DNA of 42,919 nucleotides from Pseudomonadota bacterium (GTDB lineage: Bacteria > Myxococcota_A > Polyangia > Polyangiales > Polyangiaceae), in NCBI GenBank assembly GCA_023431345.1, contig JAEYWK010000142.1:1-42919 (forward strand), written 5' to 3'. Below the pieces are notes generated by a model. It had not been told where the DNA came from, ran no database searches, and saw nothing but the letters and a program-made list of their open reading frames with translations. The translations under genes were made by a program, and so were the position numbers. Of this stretch, positions 35,144 to 42,919 are shown in pieces; within the stretch, counting starts at the first letter, position 1; the number at the start of each line of letters is the position of its first letter.

Positions 35144-35944
35144 ATGGCGCTGCGGTTCGGCAAATACGAGGGCATCGGTAACGACTTCTTGGTGGTCGAG
35201 GCCGACGGCGACAGCGCGCTCAGCCCCGAGCAGGCGCGCAAGCTGTGCGATCGGCACTACGGCGTGGGCGGCGACGGCGTGCTGCTCTCCGCGCCGCCGG
35301 TCACGCCGGGCGCGAGCGGGCGCATGGTCGTGCTCAACTCGGACGGCTCGCGTCCGGAGGGCTGCGGCAATGGGCTGCGCTGCGTGGCGCTCGCCATCGC
35401 GCGCAAGGGCGGACAGCCGCGTACGGAGCTGCTCATCGACACCGACGCGGGTCCGCGCAGCGCGCTCGTCGAGCGTCGTGGCGACTCCGCTGACGTCACC
35501 GTCAGCATGGGCAAGGCCTCGCGCGAAGGCGAGGTAAGGGCGCTGCACCGCGGGCGAGAGCTGACCCTAGAGCGCATCTCGATGGGCAACCCGCACGCGA
35601 TCGTGTTCGACGCCGACATCACCGAAGCCGAGCTCGACGAGCTCGGGCCGCGCATCTCCGCGGCGCTGCCGGGAGGCTCGAACATCGAGTTCGTGCGCGC
35701 CATGGGGCCCGGCGCGTTCGAGGTTTTGGTGTGGGAGCGCGGCGTGGGGCGAACCCTCGCCTGCGGCACGGGCGCGGCGGCGGTGGCGGCGCTCGCGGCG
35801 CTCTCGGGGCGCGCCCCGTTCGGCGCGCCGATCACGATCAAGCTGCCGGGCGGCCCGCTGGAGCTCACGGTGCGCGAAGACCTGGCCGTCACGCTGCGCG
35901 GCCCTGCGCGCTACGTGTTCTCGGGCGAGGTCGCCGACCCGTGA
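35144..35944 (+). CDS. dapF: Diaminopimelate epimerase
   Basis: DapF turns LL- into meso-diaminopimelate for lysine and peptidoglycan. The 266-residue product has GKYEGIGNDFLVVE at the start, the first catalytic Cys in NSDGSRPEGCGNGLRC, the MGNPHAIVF loop and the second catalytic Cys in ERGVGRTLACGTGAAA. The Glu usual in the ERGxGE stretch is an Arg here, otherwise both active-site loops are standard. ATG at 35144, with a GTG at 35135 as alternative. The stop overlaps the GTG of the signalling gene that follows (GTGA). Confidence 0.95.
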   Translation: MALRFGKYEGIGNDFLVVEADGDSALSPEQARKLCDRHYGVGGDGVLLSAPPVTPGASGRMVVLNSDGSRPEGCGNGLRCVALAIARKGGQPRTELLIDTDAGPRSALVERRGDSADVTVSMGKASREGEVRALHRGRELTLERISMGNPHAIVFDADITEAELDELGPRISAALPGGSNIEFVRAMGPGAFEVLVWERGVGRTLACGTGAAAVAALAALSGRAPFGAPITIKLPGGPLELTVREDLAVTLRGPARYVFSGEVADP

Positions 35945-37695
35945 TCTTTCAGCGCTCGGCGCCCGAGCTGAACGTGGTGGCGATCGTGCCGGACGCGGCG
36001 ACGATCGAGCTGATGAGCGCCACGTTGAAGAGCAGCGGCGATCGCCTGAGCATCGCGACCGATCTGGCGGAAGGCTTGTCGCGCGTGTCGGCGCAGGTGC
36101 CGGACGTCGCGTTCGTCGACGTCGCGCTCGGCGACAGCGCCGGCCTCGCCGTATTGCACCACGTGCGAGCGCTGGCCCCGAACGTGTCCGTCTTCGCGCT
36201 CACCGCGGCTGATCGGCTGGATTTGGGCGTGCAGGCGGTGGCGCTCGGCGGCACGGGCGTGCTGGTGAAGCCGCTCTCGGGCGACGAGCTCTTGAGCGCG
36301 CTGTCCGACGTGCGCACGCGCATCGGCGAGCGGCTCGAGCGCGCGGACCTGCTGCGGGCGGCGCGCAGCGCGGCGCGCGGCGCCTCGCTGTCGGGTGACA
36401 TCGCCGAGATCGCGTCGGCCAAGACGCGCCGCGAGGCGGCCCAGCGCATCGCGAAGGTGATCGCGGCGGCGGCGGGGGCCGAGCAAGTCGTGGTCTATCT
36501 GCCGGCCGCGGAGGGCGCGCGCCAGCTCCTGCGCGCGGCGGTGCTGGGTGAAGTCGACAGCGCCCCGACCTTCTGCGAGGAGATGGAAGCGCTCGGCTTC
36601 GCCGGCGACCGCGGCATGACCGTGGTGCGGCTCGCGCTCTTGCGCGAGTTCTCCGGGCTGGTTTTGATCGCGGGCGGCGAGGTCACGAGCCCCGGCGAGC
36701 CGCAGCAGCCGCTCGTCGAGCTGGTGGCGACTCAAGCGGCGACGGTGCTGTCCTTGATCGGCGCCCGCGAGCAGTCGCACCGCGGCGCGATGAAAGATCC
36801 GAGCTCGAGCGCCTACACCTTCGCGTACTTCGTGGACGTGGCCGGACGCGAGATCGCGATGGCGCGCCGGCACTCGCGGCGCTTCTCGCTCGCGACGGTG
36901 GGGCTGGAGATGGCGCCCGACTCCGGCGTCGGCGACGAGACGGAGCCGACCGTTTTCGGCGCGGAGCGCGTGCTGGGCGCGGTGCGCGACACCGACGTTC
37001 TCGCGCGGGTGGACGCCAACGAGTTCTACCTGCTGCTGCCGGAGACGGGCGGGCCGGGGGCGCACGCGTGTCGTCGCCGCATCTTGGCGCAGCTCGGCGC
37101 CGTGACCGGCAGCTCGCAGTTCAGCACCGCGGTGGGCGTCGCTACCTTTCCCCACGATGGCTCGGATTTGTCGCAGCTCCTGCGCGTCGCCAAGTTCCGC
37201 GCCGACGCCAGCCGCAGCTCCGTCGTCCACAGCCTGAGCCTGGGTACGATGCCGCTCGGGCACCTGGTCGACGCGCTGCTCGGCGTCGTGCCGGACCCGC
37301 AGGCGCGCAAGAACGCGCCCCTCGAGACGCCGCACTACATCGAGCTGCCCGTGACGGACTTGATGGGCCTCGTCAGCTCCTCCGTCGCGGAGGCGGTGCG
37401 CGGCGGACAGACGCGCGTGCTCGCGACGCAGCGAGCGGGCCTGAGCGTGGGCAGCGCGGTGCGCGCCGACGTGCCACGGGTCGGCGAGCTGCTCAAGGTG
37501 GAGACGGTCGACTTGTCTCGGGTCCCTGGCTGCGAACGGGTCGACGTCTTGATAGTGATCGCGGAGCACGCGACCTACTCGCTCATCGGTCGCCACGAAG
37601 GCAGCTTGGTGCGGGCCGTGCACTCGACGGACCCGCTGCTCAGTGACTTGCTGGTGGCGAGGTTGTCGGAGATCGCGGGGAGGCCCTTCGAATGA
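35941..37695 (+). CDS. Receiver plus degenerate GGDEF signalling protein
   Basis: The 584-residue protein starts at GTG 35941 within the dapF stop. A REC domain (10-125) has Asp60 (VAFVDVALG), Thr88 (VFALTA) and Lys110 (LVKPLSG), so it can probably be phosphorylated, although the usual N-terminal acidic pair is reduced to one Asp18. Residues about 150-275 look GAF-like (VVVYLPAAEGARQLLRAAVLG, SGLVLIAGGE). A GGDEF-type fold follows (about 290-430), with AVRDTDVLARVDANEFYLLLPET and VGVATFPHDGSDLSQLLRVAKFRADASR. Its signature reads DANEF in place of GGDEF, and the metal-binding Asp of the first strand is missing (ATVGLEM), so it should not make c-di-GMP. The C-terminal 150 residues are unassigned. 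It overlaps the next gene by 4 nt. Confidence 0.85.
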   Translation: MIFQRSAPELNVVAIVPDAATIELMSATLKSSGDRLSIATDLAEGLSRVSAQVPDVAFVDVALGDSAGLAVLHHVRALAPNVSVFALTAADRLDLGVQAVALGGTGVLVKPLSGDELLSALSDVRTRIGERLERADLLRAARSAARGASLSGDIAEIASAKTRREAAQRIAKVIAAAAGAEQVVVYLPAAEGARQLLRAAVLGEVDSAPTFCEEMEALGFAGDRGMTVVRLALLREFSGLVLIAGGEVTSPGEPQQPLVELVATQAATVLSLIGAREQSHRGAMKDPSSSAYTFAYFVDVAGREIAMARRHSRRFSLATVGLEMAPDSGVGDETEPTVFGAERVLGAVRDTDVLARVDANEFYLLLPETGGPGAHACRRRILAQLGAVTGSSQFSTAVGVATFPHDGSDLSQLLRVAKFRADASRSSVVHSLSLGTMPLGHLVDALLGVVPDPQARKNAPLETPHYIELPVTDLMGLVSSSVAEAVRGGQTRVLATQRAGLSVGSAVRADVPRVGELLKVETVDLSRVPGCERVDVLIVIAEHATYSLIGRHEGSLVRAVHSTDPLLSDLLVARLSEIAGRPFE

Positions 37696-39062
37696 GGGCG
37701 ATTTTGCTGGTCGAGCCCGACGTCGACGTGCTGGGAGCGCTGGCTTCGCGCCTGCGCTCGCGCGGCCTGTCGGTGCTGATCGCCGACAGCGTCGAGAGCG
37801 CGATCGAGCGCGCGTCTGCGTCCGATTTGATCGCGGTGCTGCTGTCGAGCGCGCTGCTGTCGGACGCGGACGGCTTCGACCGGCTGAAGCACGCCGGAGC
37901 GCTCGCCGACGCCAGCTCGTTCATCTTGGTGGATAAGCCGGTGGGCGCGTCGCTCGCGCCCGACGAGCTGCCGTATCACGACATCGAGTTGATCGCGCGG
38001 CGGCTGTACGCGATCCCGAGCCGCGTTCCGGTCGGACCCGAAGAGGGCGGCGACTTCCGCGGCGACTTGCAGCAGGTGAGCAGCGTGGACCTGTTGCAGC
38101 TGCTCGCGATGAACCGCCGCAGCGGCACGCTCTCGATCAACACGCCGTCGGGCGCGGGCGAGGTGCGCATCAAGTCGGGCGAGATCGTCGACGCCGTGTT
38201 CCGGCGGCTGGAGCGCGAGAAGGCGCTCTACCGCTTACTCGGCGAGACAGAGGGAACCTTCAGCTTCGTCGGTGGCGGTTCACCCCAGTTTCTCGAGCGA
38301 ATTCGGACGCCGACGAGCTCGCTGCTCATGGATGGGCTGCGCCAGCTCGACGAGGCGGAGCGGCTGCGCGAGCAGCTGGCGCTCGACGGCACGGCGCTGC
38401 TGGCCATCGCGCCGCCGGGCCCCGACACGAGCGAGGCAGCCGCGCGGGTGCTGGAAGCGCTCACGACGCCGCGCACGCTGACCGAGCTGCTCGACGAGGT
38501 CACCTTGCACGACCTCGCGGTGCTGGAGGCGCTGTCGCCGCTGCTCGAGCAAGGGCTCGTGCGGCGCATCGCCTCGAACGCCGCGCGCGTGGAGCTGGCA
38601 GACGTCGATCGGATGGCAGTGCTGGCGGCGCTGGCCAAGCGCGCCGTGCGCTCGGGCTACCGGGGCGCCGCGCGCGTCGTGATCGCGGCCGGCATGCAGC
38701 GCCTCGTGACCCTGATGCACTCCACGGCGCGCATCGCGGACGCGCTCGTCCCGACCGAGACGGTGCCGGCCGCGCCCGTGCCCTACGCGCTCGCCACCCT
38801 GCGGCTGGGTGAAGCGGACTTGGAGGTGATGGGCTTGCCGCTCGTCGAAGCCTACGCGCCGCTCTGGGGCCTGGTTTTGCCTGGCTCTGCGGCGCTGGCG
38901 CGCCTCGAGCTCACGGCGGCGGAGGCGCTGGACACCGCCTGCTCGATCGCGGCCGTGCCCGTGCTCGAAGCGGGCGCGCTGCTGCGCGACGGCGACGAAG
39001 CCGACCCCGAGCAGGTCGCGGCGCTGCTGCGGATGCTGCTCGAGAAGGCGCTCGGCGGTTAG
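37692..39062 (+). CDS. Pseudo-receiver plus DUF4388 (PATAN) protein
   Basis: The 456-residue product begins with a receiver-like fold (1-115), but the phosphoacceptor position reads LLSSALLSDADGF, with Ser where Asp is expected; Lys82 (VDKPVG) is kept. A DUF4388/PATAN-type domain follows at about 121-200 (DFRGDLQQVSSVDLLQLLAMNRRSGTLSIN, GEVRIKSGEIVDAVF, GTFSFVGGG). The middle part (about 205-330) looks like repeated winged-helix or helical segments (LDGTALLAIAPPGPDTSEAAARVLEAL, TLTELLDEVTLHDLAVLEALSPLLEQGLVRRI). The C-terminal 130 residues are unassigned. DUF4388 proteins are frequent in myxobacteria and linked to two-component and gliding systems. ATG overlaps the upstream stop (ATGA). Confidence 0.82.
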   Translation: MRAILLVEPDVDVLGALASRLRSRGLSVLIADSVESAIERASASDLIAVLLSSALLSDADGFDRLKHAGALADASSFILVDKPVGASLAPDELPYHDIELIARRLYAIPSRVPVGPEEGGDFRGDLQQVSSVDLLQLLAMNRRSGTLSINTPSGAGEVRIKSGEIVDAVFRRLEREKALYRLLGETEGTFSFVGGGSPQFLERIRTPTSSLLMDGLRQLDEAERLREQLALDGTALLAIAPPGPDTSEAAARVLEALTTPRTLTELLDEVTLHDLAVLEALSPLLEQGLVRRIASNAARVELADVDRMAVLAALAKRAVRSGYRGAARVVIAAGMQRLVTLMHSTARIADALVPTETVPAAPVPYALATLRLGEADLEVMGLPLVEAYAPLWGLVLPGSAALARLELTAAEALDTACSIAAVPVLEAGALLRDGDEADPEQVAALLRMLLEKALGG

Positions 39063-39065
39063 GTC

Positions 39066-40124
39066 ATGGCGCCGCGCATTGCCGTGATCGCCGGCGACGG
39101 GATCGGCCCGGAGGTGATGCGCGAAGCGCTGCTGGTGCTCGATGCGGCGCGCGCGCGCGGCGTCGAGCTCGAGGTGTGGGAGCTACCGCTCGGCGCGGAG
39201 CTGTACTTGAGGGAAGGCACGACGTTCCCGCGTGAGCTACGCGACGAGGTGCAGCGCACCTGCGCGGCCGTGCTGCTCGGCGCGGTCGGGGATCCGCGCG
39301 TACCGGGCGGCGAGCACGCGCACGACATCTTGATGGGCATGCGAGTGGCCTGGGATTTGTACGCCAACGTTCGCCCCGTAAAGGCGCTCACCGACGAGCT
39401 GGTGCCGCTCCGCGGCAAGACGAAGAGCGACGTCGATCTGCTGATTTATCGCGAGAACACCGAAGGTCAGTACGTCGGCTCGGGGCATGAGCGCGGGCGC
39501 GGCGGCGCGGGGGAGATCGCCATCAGCCGTGAGGTGCACACCCGGCGCGGGGTCGAGCGGCTGCTGCGCGCGGCGTTCGAGGCGGCGCGCGCCGCCGGCA
39601 AGCCGCTGGTCATGACCGACAAGTCGAACGCGATCCCCGCGCAGGGCATCTGGCGGCGGGTGCTCGCCGAGCTGTCGCGCGAGTACCCTGACGTCACGAC
39701 GGAGCAGATCTACATCGACGCCCTGGCGGCGCGGCTGGTGCAAGCGCCGGAGCGGCACGGCGTCATCGCCGGCTGCAACTTGTTCGGCGACATCTTGGCC
39801 GACCTTTGCGCCGCCTTGGCGGGTGGCCTCGGGCTGGCGCCGAGCGCGAACATTCACCCTGCCGTGCCGGGGCACATCGGTTTGTTCGAGCCGGTGCACG
39901 GCTCGGCTCCGGACATCGCAGGGCGCGGCGTCGCCAACCCGCTCGGCGCGATCCGCTCTTTGGGCATGCTCTTGGAATTCATCGGCTACGCGGCCGAAAC
40001 GGCGCGTATCGAGCGCGCTACCGCGGAGGTGCTGCGGCGCAGGCTGTCGACCCCCGACGTCGGCGGCGCGCTGGGCACGCGCGCGGCGGGCGCGGCTTTC
40101 CTCGACGTTCTTGCGCACGTGTAA
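39066..40124 (+). CDS. Isopropylmalate/isocitrate dehydrogenase family enzyme
   Basis: The 352-residue protein is a decarboxylating beta-hydroxyacid dehydrogenase: AVIAGDGIGPEV, AVLLGAVGDPRV, MRVAWDLYANVRPVKAL with the substrate Arg residues, LLIYRENTEGQYVG, TDKSNAIPAQGIWRRV with the catalytic Lys, GCNLFGDILADLCAALAGGLGLAPSANI with the metal Asp residues, and FEPVHGSAPDIAGRGVANPLGAI. The RENTEG loop is the isocitrate/homoisocitrate-like form and not the RELTGG of typical LeuB; a LeuB, homoisocitrate or related substrate must be tested. Cofactor is likely NAD from the GSAPDIAG setting. It lies 3 nt after the DUF4388 gene and 54 nt before the next signalling gene, so it is transcribed inside the signalling cluster. 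Confidence 0.9.
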   Translation: MAPRIAVIAGDGIGPEVMREALLVLDAARARGVELEVWELPLGAELYLREGTTFPRELRDEVQRTCAAVLLGAVGDPRVPGGEHAHDILMGMRVAWDLYANVRPVKALTDELVPLRGKTKSDVDLLIYRENTEGQYVGSGHERGRGGAGEIAISREVHTRRGVERLLRAAFEAARAAGKPLVMTDKSNAIPAQGIWRRVLAELSREYPDVTTEQIYIDALAARLVQAPERHGVIAGCNLFGDILADLCAALAGGLGLAPSANIHPAVPGHIGLFEPVHGSAPDIAGRGVANPLGAIRSLGMLLEFIGYAAETARIERATAEVLRRRLSTPDVGGALGTRAAGAAFLDVLAHV

Positions 40125-40178
40125 CGCCAAAGCCCAGAAAATTCGGCCATCTTCCGCGCGTATGCTACGGCCGAGGCC

Positions 40179-42919
40179 ATGATTGGGGCGCCTCCCGCAC
40201 AGGACGAGCAGGCCCGGCTCTCGGGTGCCCGCGGCGATTTCGTCGCCAATTTGCCGCGCCGGCTCGACGTTCTGCGCGCCGCCCTGCGCGCCGTGGAAGA
40301 CGAGCCGCGCGACGGCGGCCGCATCAACGGGCTGCTGCGGCGCCTCCACGCGCTCGGCTCCGCTGCGCGGGTGCTCGGCTTCGCGAGCGTCGCAGAGGCC
40401 CTCGGCGAGGCCGAGAAGACGCTGCGGCGGGCGTCGCGCGGAGGTCCGGCGTCCAGCGACCTCGCCGACATCGCGCGCGCGCTCGACCTGCTGCCGTCGC
40501 TCGTGCTCGGCGCCAGGGTCTCGATTCGCCCGCCGGCCGCGCAGGAGCTCACTTCGGCGCCCAGCCGCGACTTCCCGCTCAGCGTGCTCGTGTTCGGACC
40601 GGAGCCGCTGGCGGAGGCGCTGATGGCGCAGGGCGATCTGCGCGTCGAGTGCGAGCGCACCGAGGAGCCCGGCAAGGCGCGCGAGCTATCGCGGGCTTTT
40701 GGGCCCGACGTGGCGGTGATCGACGCGGACCGCAAGGGTGCGCGCGAGCTGGTCGAGTCGTTCGTGAAGGACCCGGTCGCCGAGCCGATCCCGCTCGTGG
40801 TGGTGGGTGACTTTGCGAGCCCCGAGCTGTCGAGCACCTTCATCGCTCTCGGCGCGACGCGCGTCTTGCCGAAGCCGGTCAGCCCCGACGCGCTGCGACG
40901 CACCCTGCTCGAGCTGCGCGACCAAGGCAGCCCGCAGGTGCACGCGCGCGAGCCGCTCGGCGAGCTCACCGTGACCGAGCTCGTGGATCGCATCGTGGTC
41001 GAGGTTCGGCGGGGCCTGGTAGAGGCCGTCGATCCGGTAGCGCGTAGCTCCAGCGTGAGCTTCGGTGAAGGCACCGACGTGATGGGCGCGGTGTGGGGCA
41101 CGGTAGCGCGCTTGCGCGAGCTGGTGACGCTGCGCTCCGACGGTAACGTGCGCTTCGAGCCCACGGGGCCGGAGGGCGCCGTGCCGCTCGCGCCGTGGAA
41201 CGACGACCGGCGTTTGGGTGAGCGCGGCGCCCGTGAAAACCGCAGCGGCGACGGCGTTTCGCTGCGCGGGCGCCGCGTGGTCGTGGCCGACGACGATCCG
41301 GCCGTGGTCTGGTTCCTGAGCGGCATCTTGAAGACGGTCGGCGCCGAGGTGTTCGAGGCGCACGATGGCGAGCGGGCGTTCGAGCTGACGGCGGCGCTGT
41401 GGCCCGACCTGGTCGTCAGCGATGTCTTGATGCCCAAGCTCGACGGCTTCTCGCTGTGTCACGAGATCAAGCGCGACGTCGCCGTGCGCGACGTGCCGGT
41501 GATCTTGCTTTCGTGGAAAGAAGATCTGCTGCAGCGCGTGCGTGAGCTGGGCGGCGACGCGGATGGTTACCTGCGCAAGGAGGCGGCCGCGTCGACGGTG
41601 GTCGAGCGCTTGCGCGAGGTGCTGCGCCCGCGGGCTCGCGTCGAGCAGCGCGTGGCGAGTGGCGGCGAGGTGCGTGGGCGCCTCGACGGGCTCACGCCGC
41701 GCCTGGTCCTCGAGCTCGCCTGTCGCACGGGAAATGATGCGCGTGTAAGTGTTCGGGATTCCTCGTATTTGTACGAAATCCAGGTGCGCGCCGGTGCGCC
41801 GCGCACGGCCATTCGCAGCGCCGCCGACGGCAGCTTCCAGCGCGGCGAAGACGTGCTGGCGATGCTGCTCGGCGTGAGCGCGGGGCGTTTCGTGATCGAG
41901 CCCGATCAGTCGCCGTGCCGCGCTGAGCTGTCGGGCAGCTTGAACGAGCAGCTGGCGGGTCCGGTGGCTCGCGCCCGTGCCGCTCAGCGCGCGCTGTCGG
42001 CGGGAGCGCTGGCGAGCGTCACGCGAGTCGTCTTCGACGCGGGCCGCGTCGCCGCGTACTTGGATTGCACGCCCGAGCCTGCGCGTCGCTTGCTGCGCGA
42101 CCTGCTAGACGGAGCGTCTCCGCGAGATCTGCTGACGAGCGGGCGAGCGCCAGCGCGCTTGCTGGAGGCCGTGCTGTCGGACTTCTCGCGGCGCGGAGCG
42201 GTGTTGCTCGTCGAGACGGCTGCCGGCGTGGAGGACATTTCGCAGACGCGCGTGCCGCCGCCGGCTTCGCTCACGCCCGCGCCGCCTTCGGTCCCGCCGC
42301 CGCCGCAGGCGCGCGCGCCGGAGTCGCCGCTGCAAGAGCCGCCTCCCTCGCAAGGTCACCCGGCCGCCATCCATTCGAGCCCGCCCGACGCCGAGCTGGC
42401 TTCCGCCGACGCAGGTTGGTTCTCGTTTCAAATCGAAGGCAGCGCGGAGCCGCCGAAGGCGTCGGACGAGCCGCTGCCCGTCGAGGAGCCGGCCTCGCCG
42501 AAGCCGCTGGCGCGCGCCGACGATCCGCTGCGCAAGACGCTCACGTCGTCTGCGCCGCCCCCGACGGAGGACGAGCTGGCGCCGGGAGCTTCGGTGCCGG
42601 TCGAGCGCGGTTACCGACCCGAGCCGCGCACCGACACGCTCGGTAGCGCGGGCAACGAGGCCGCAGCGGCGCTGGCCGCTGTGTCCGCCGCGGCATCGGT
42701 GGTGGAGCCGACGGCGCCGCGCTCGGAGGCCGCCGCGCCGCGCATCGACGAGGACGATCCTTTGGCGCAGGCGTTGCTCGAGAGCTCGCCGCCGGTGCCG
42801 GTGGCGCCTGCGCCGGTCGTTCGGATCACGGCGCCGCCACCCGCCGCGGAGCCGATGAACGCCGTCGCCGCCGAGCCGCCCGTCGCCGCCGAGCCGCCCG
42901 TCGCCGCCGAGCCGAGTCG
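40179..42919 (+). CDS. Large Hpt / pseudo-REC / REC / DUF4388 signalling protein, partial at the window end
   Basis: The frame from ATG 40179 is open to the end of the window (about 913 codons; the C-terminus lies outside). Residues 14-85 look like an Hpt domain with His57 (RLHALGSAARVLGF). A first receiver-like fold (about 130-245) keeps Asp (VAVIDADR) and Lys (LPKPVSP) but lacks the N-terminal acidic pair. A canonical REC (about 365-485) has ADDD, Asp415 (VVSDVLMPK) and Lys (YLRKE). A DUF4388/PATAN-like domain follows (about 490-600: VRGRLDGLTPRLVLELACRTG). The rest is a long Pro/Ala/Glu-rich region, with repeated AAEPPV near the end. It is thus a phosphorelay hub with the same DUF4388 module as the gene two upstream. 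No membrane segment is seen. Confidence 0.85.
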   Translation, partial: MIGAPPAQDEQARLSGARGDFVANLPRRLDVLRAALRAVEDEPRDGGRINGLLRRLHALGSAARVLGFASVAEALGEAEKTLRRASRGGPASSDLADIARALDLLPSLVLGARVSIRPPAAQELTSAPSRDFPLSVLVFGPEPLAEALMAQGDLRVECERTEEPGKARELSRAFGPDVAVIDADRKGARELVESFVKDPVAEPIPLVVVGDFASPELSSTFIALGATRVLPKPVSPDALRRTLLELRDQGSPQVHAREPLGELTVTELVDRIVVEVRRGLVEAVDPVARSSSVSFGEGTDVMGAVWGTVARLRELVTLRSDGNVRFEPTGPEGAVPLAPWNDDRRLGERGARENRSGDGVSLRGRRVVVADDDPAVVWFLSGILKTVGAEVFEAHDGERAFELTAALWPDLVVSDVLMPKLDGFSLCHEIKRDVAVRDVPVILLSWKEDLLQRVRELGGDADGYLRKEAAASTVVERLREVLRPRARVEQRVASGGEVRGRLDGLTPRLVLELACRTGNDARVSVRDSSYLYEIQVRAGAPRTAIRSAADGSFQRGEDVLAMLLGVSAGRFVIEPDQSPCRAELSGSLNEQLAGPVARARAAQRALSAGALASVTRVVFDAGRVAAYLDCTPEPARRLLRDLLDGASPRDLLTSGRAPARLLEAVLSDFSRRGAVLLVETAAGVEDISQTRVPPPASLTPAPPSVPPPPQARAPESPLQEPPPSQGHPAAIHSSPPDAELASADAGWFSFQIEGSAEPPKASDEPLPVEEPASPKPLARADDPLRKTLTSSAPPPTEDELAPGASVPVERGYRPEPRTDTLGSAGNEAAAALAAVSAAASVVEPTAPRSEAAAPRIDEDDPLAQALLESSPPVPVAPAPVVRITAPPPAAEPMNAVAAEPPVAAEPPVAAEPS

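Noticed and set aside
35911..37623. 570-codon minus-strand frame opposite the REC/GGDEF-like gene
   Set aside because: No motif and shadow-type composition; the plus strand carries REC and GGDEF-like folds with overlapping starts.

Overview
The window is GC-rich, densely coded chromosomal DNA that looks myxobacterial, most likely from the Polyangiales/Sorangiineae side of the order. The support is indirect: Cys-rich CGDG...CDDGN repeat lipoproteins with a fibro-slime domain, a CarD/CdnL regulator, an AgmX/PglI-type C-terminal domain, many short secreted lipoproteins with Gly/Ser/Thr or Pro/Ala linkers, and several DUF4388 (PATAN) signalling proteins. I see no rRNA, tRNA, CRISPR array, transposase or phage gene.

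Left part (about 0.2-17 kb), all on the minus strand. A replication block dnaN-recF-gyrB is preceded by an AT-rich, DnaA-box-bearing gap (11339-11697) that is a candidate oriC; no dnaA lies next to it. Downstream come a Xre-type regulator, a lipoprotein, the disaggregase ClpB and a PAS hybrid histidine kinase. Upstream of the candidate origin is a coupled cytochrome c maturation set: the haem lyase CcmF, a two-TM CcmI-like protein and a large periplasmic protein carrying a second CcmI-like motif. pyrH closes the minus-strand run.

Middle part (about 17-33.4 kb), mostly plus strand. A parvulin-type lipoprotein is coupled to a lysine 2,3-aminomutase family radical SAM enzyme. On the minus strand are coaD and a lipoprotein with two degenerate retropepsin-like halves. 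An HNH nuclease follows, then an AgmX-domain lipoprotein coupled to a 535-residue protein of unknown function, an EGF-like lipoprotein, a 50-residue Lys/Ala histone-tail-like protein, an OmpA-type lipoprotein coupled to a Ppx/GppA phosphatase, CarD with a good promoter and terminator, two secreted minus-strand proteins, and a fibro-slime lipoprotein.

Right part (about 33.4-42.9 kb). There is an AroK-AroB fusion (minus), then a plus-strand run: dapF, a REC plus dead-GGDEF protein, a pseudo-REC plus DUF4388 protein, an isopropylmalate/isocitrate dehydrogenase family enzyme, and a very large Hpt/REC/REC/DUF4388 protein that runs off the end of the window. The first three are joined by 4-nt start/stop overlaps, so a non-canonical signalling module appears to be transcribed together with amino-acid and cell-wall biosynthesis genes.

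Many genes start with GTG or TTG embedded in the preceding stop codon (GTGA, TTGA, ATGA). These overlaps set several starts below and suggest pervasive translational coupling.
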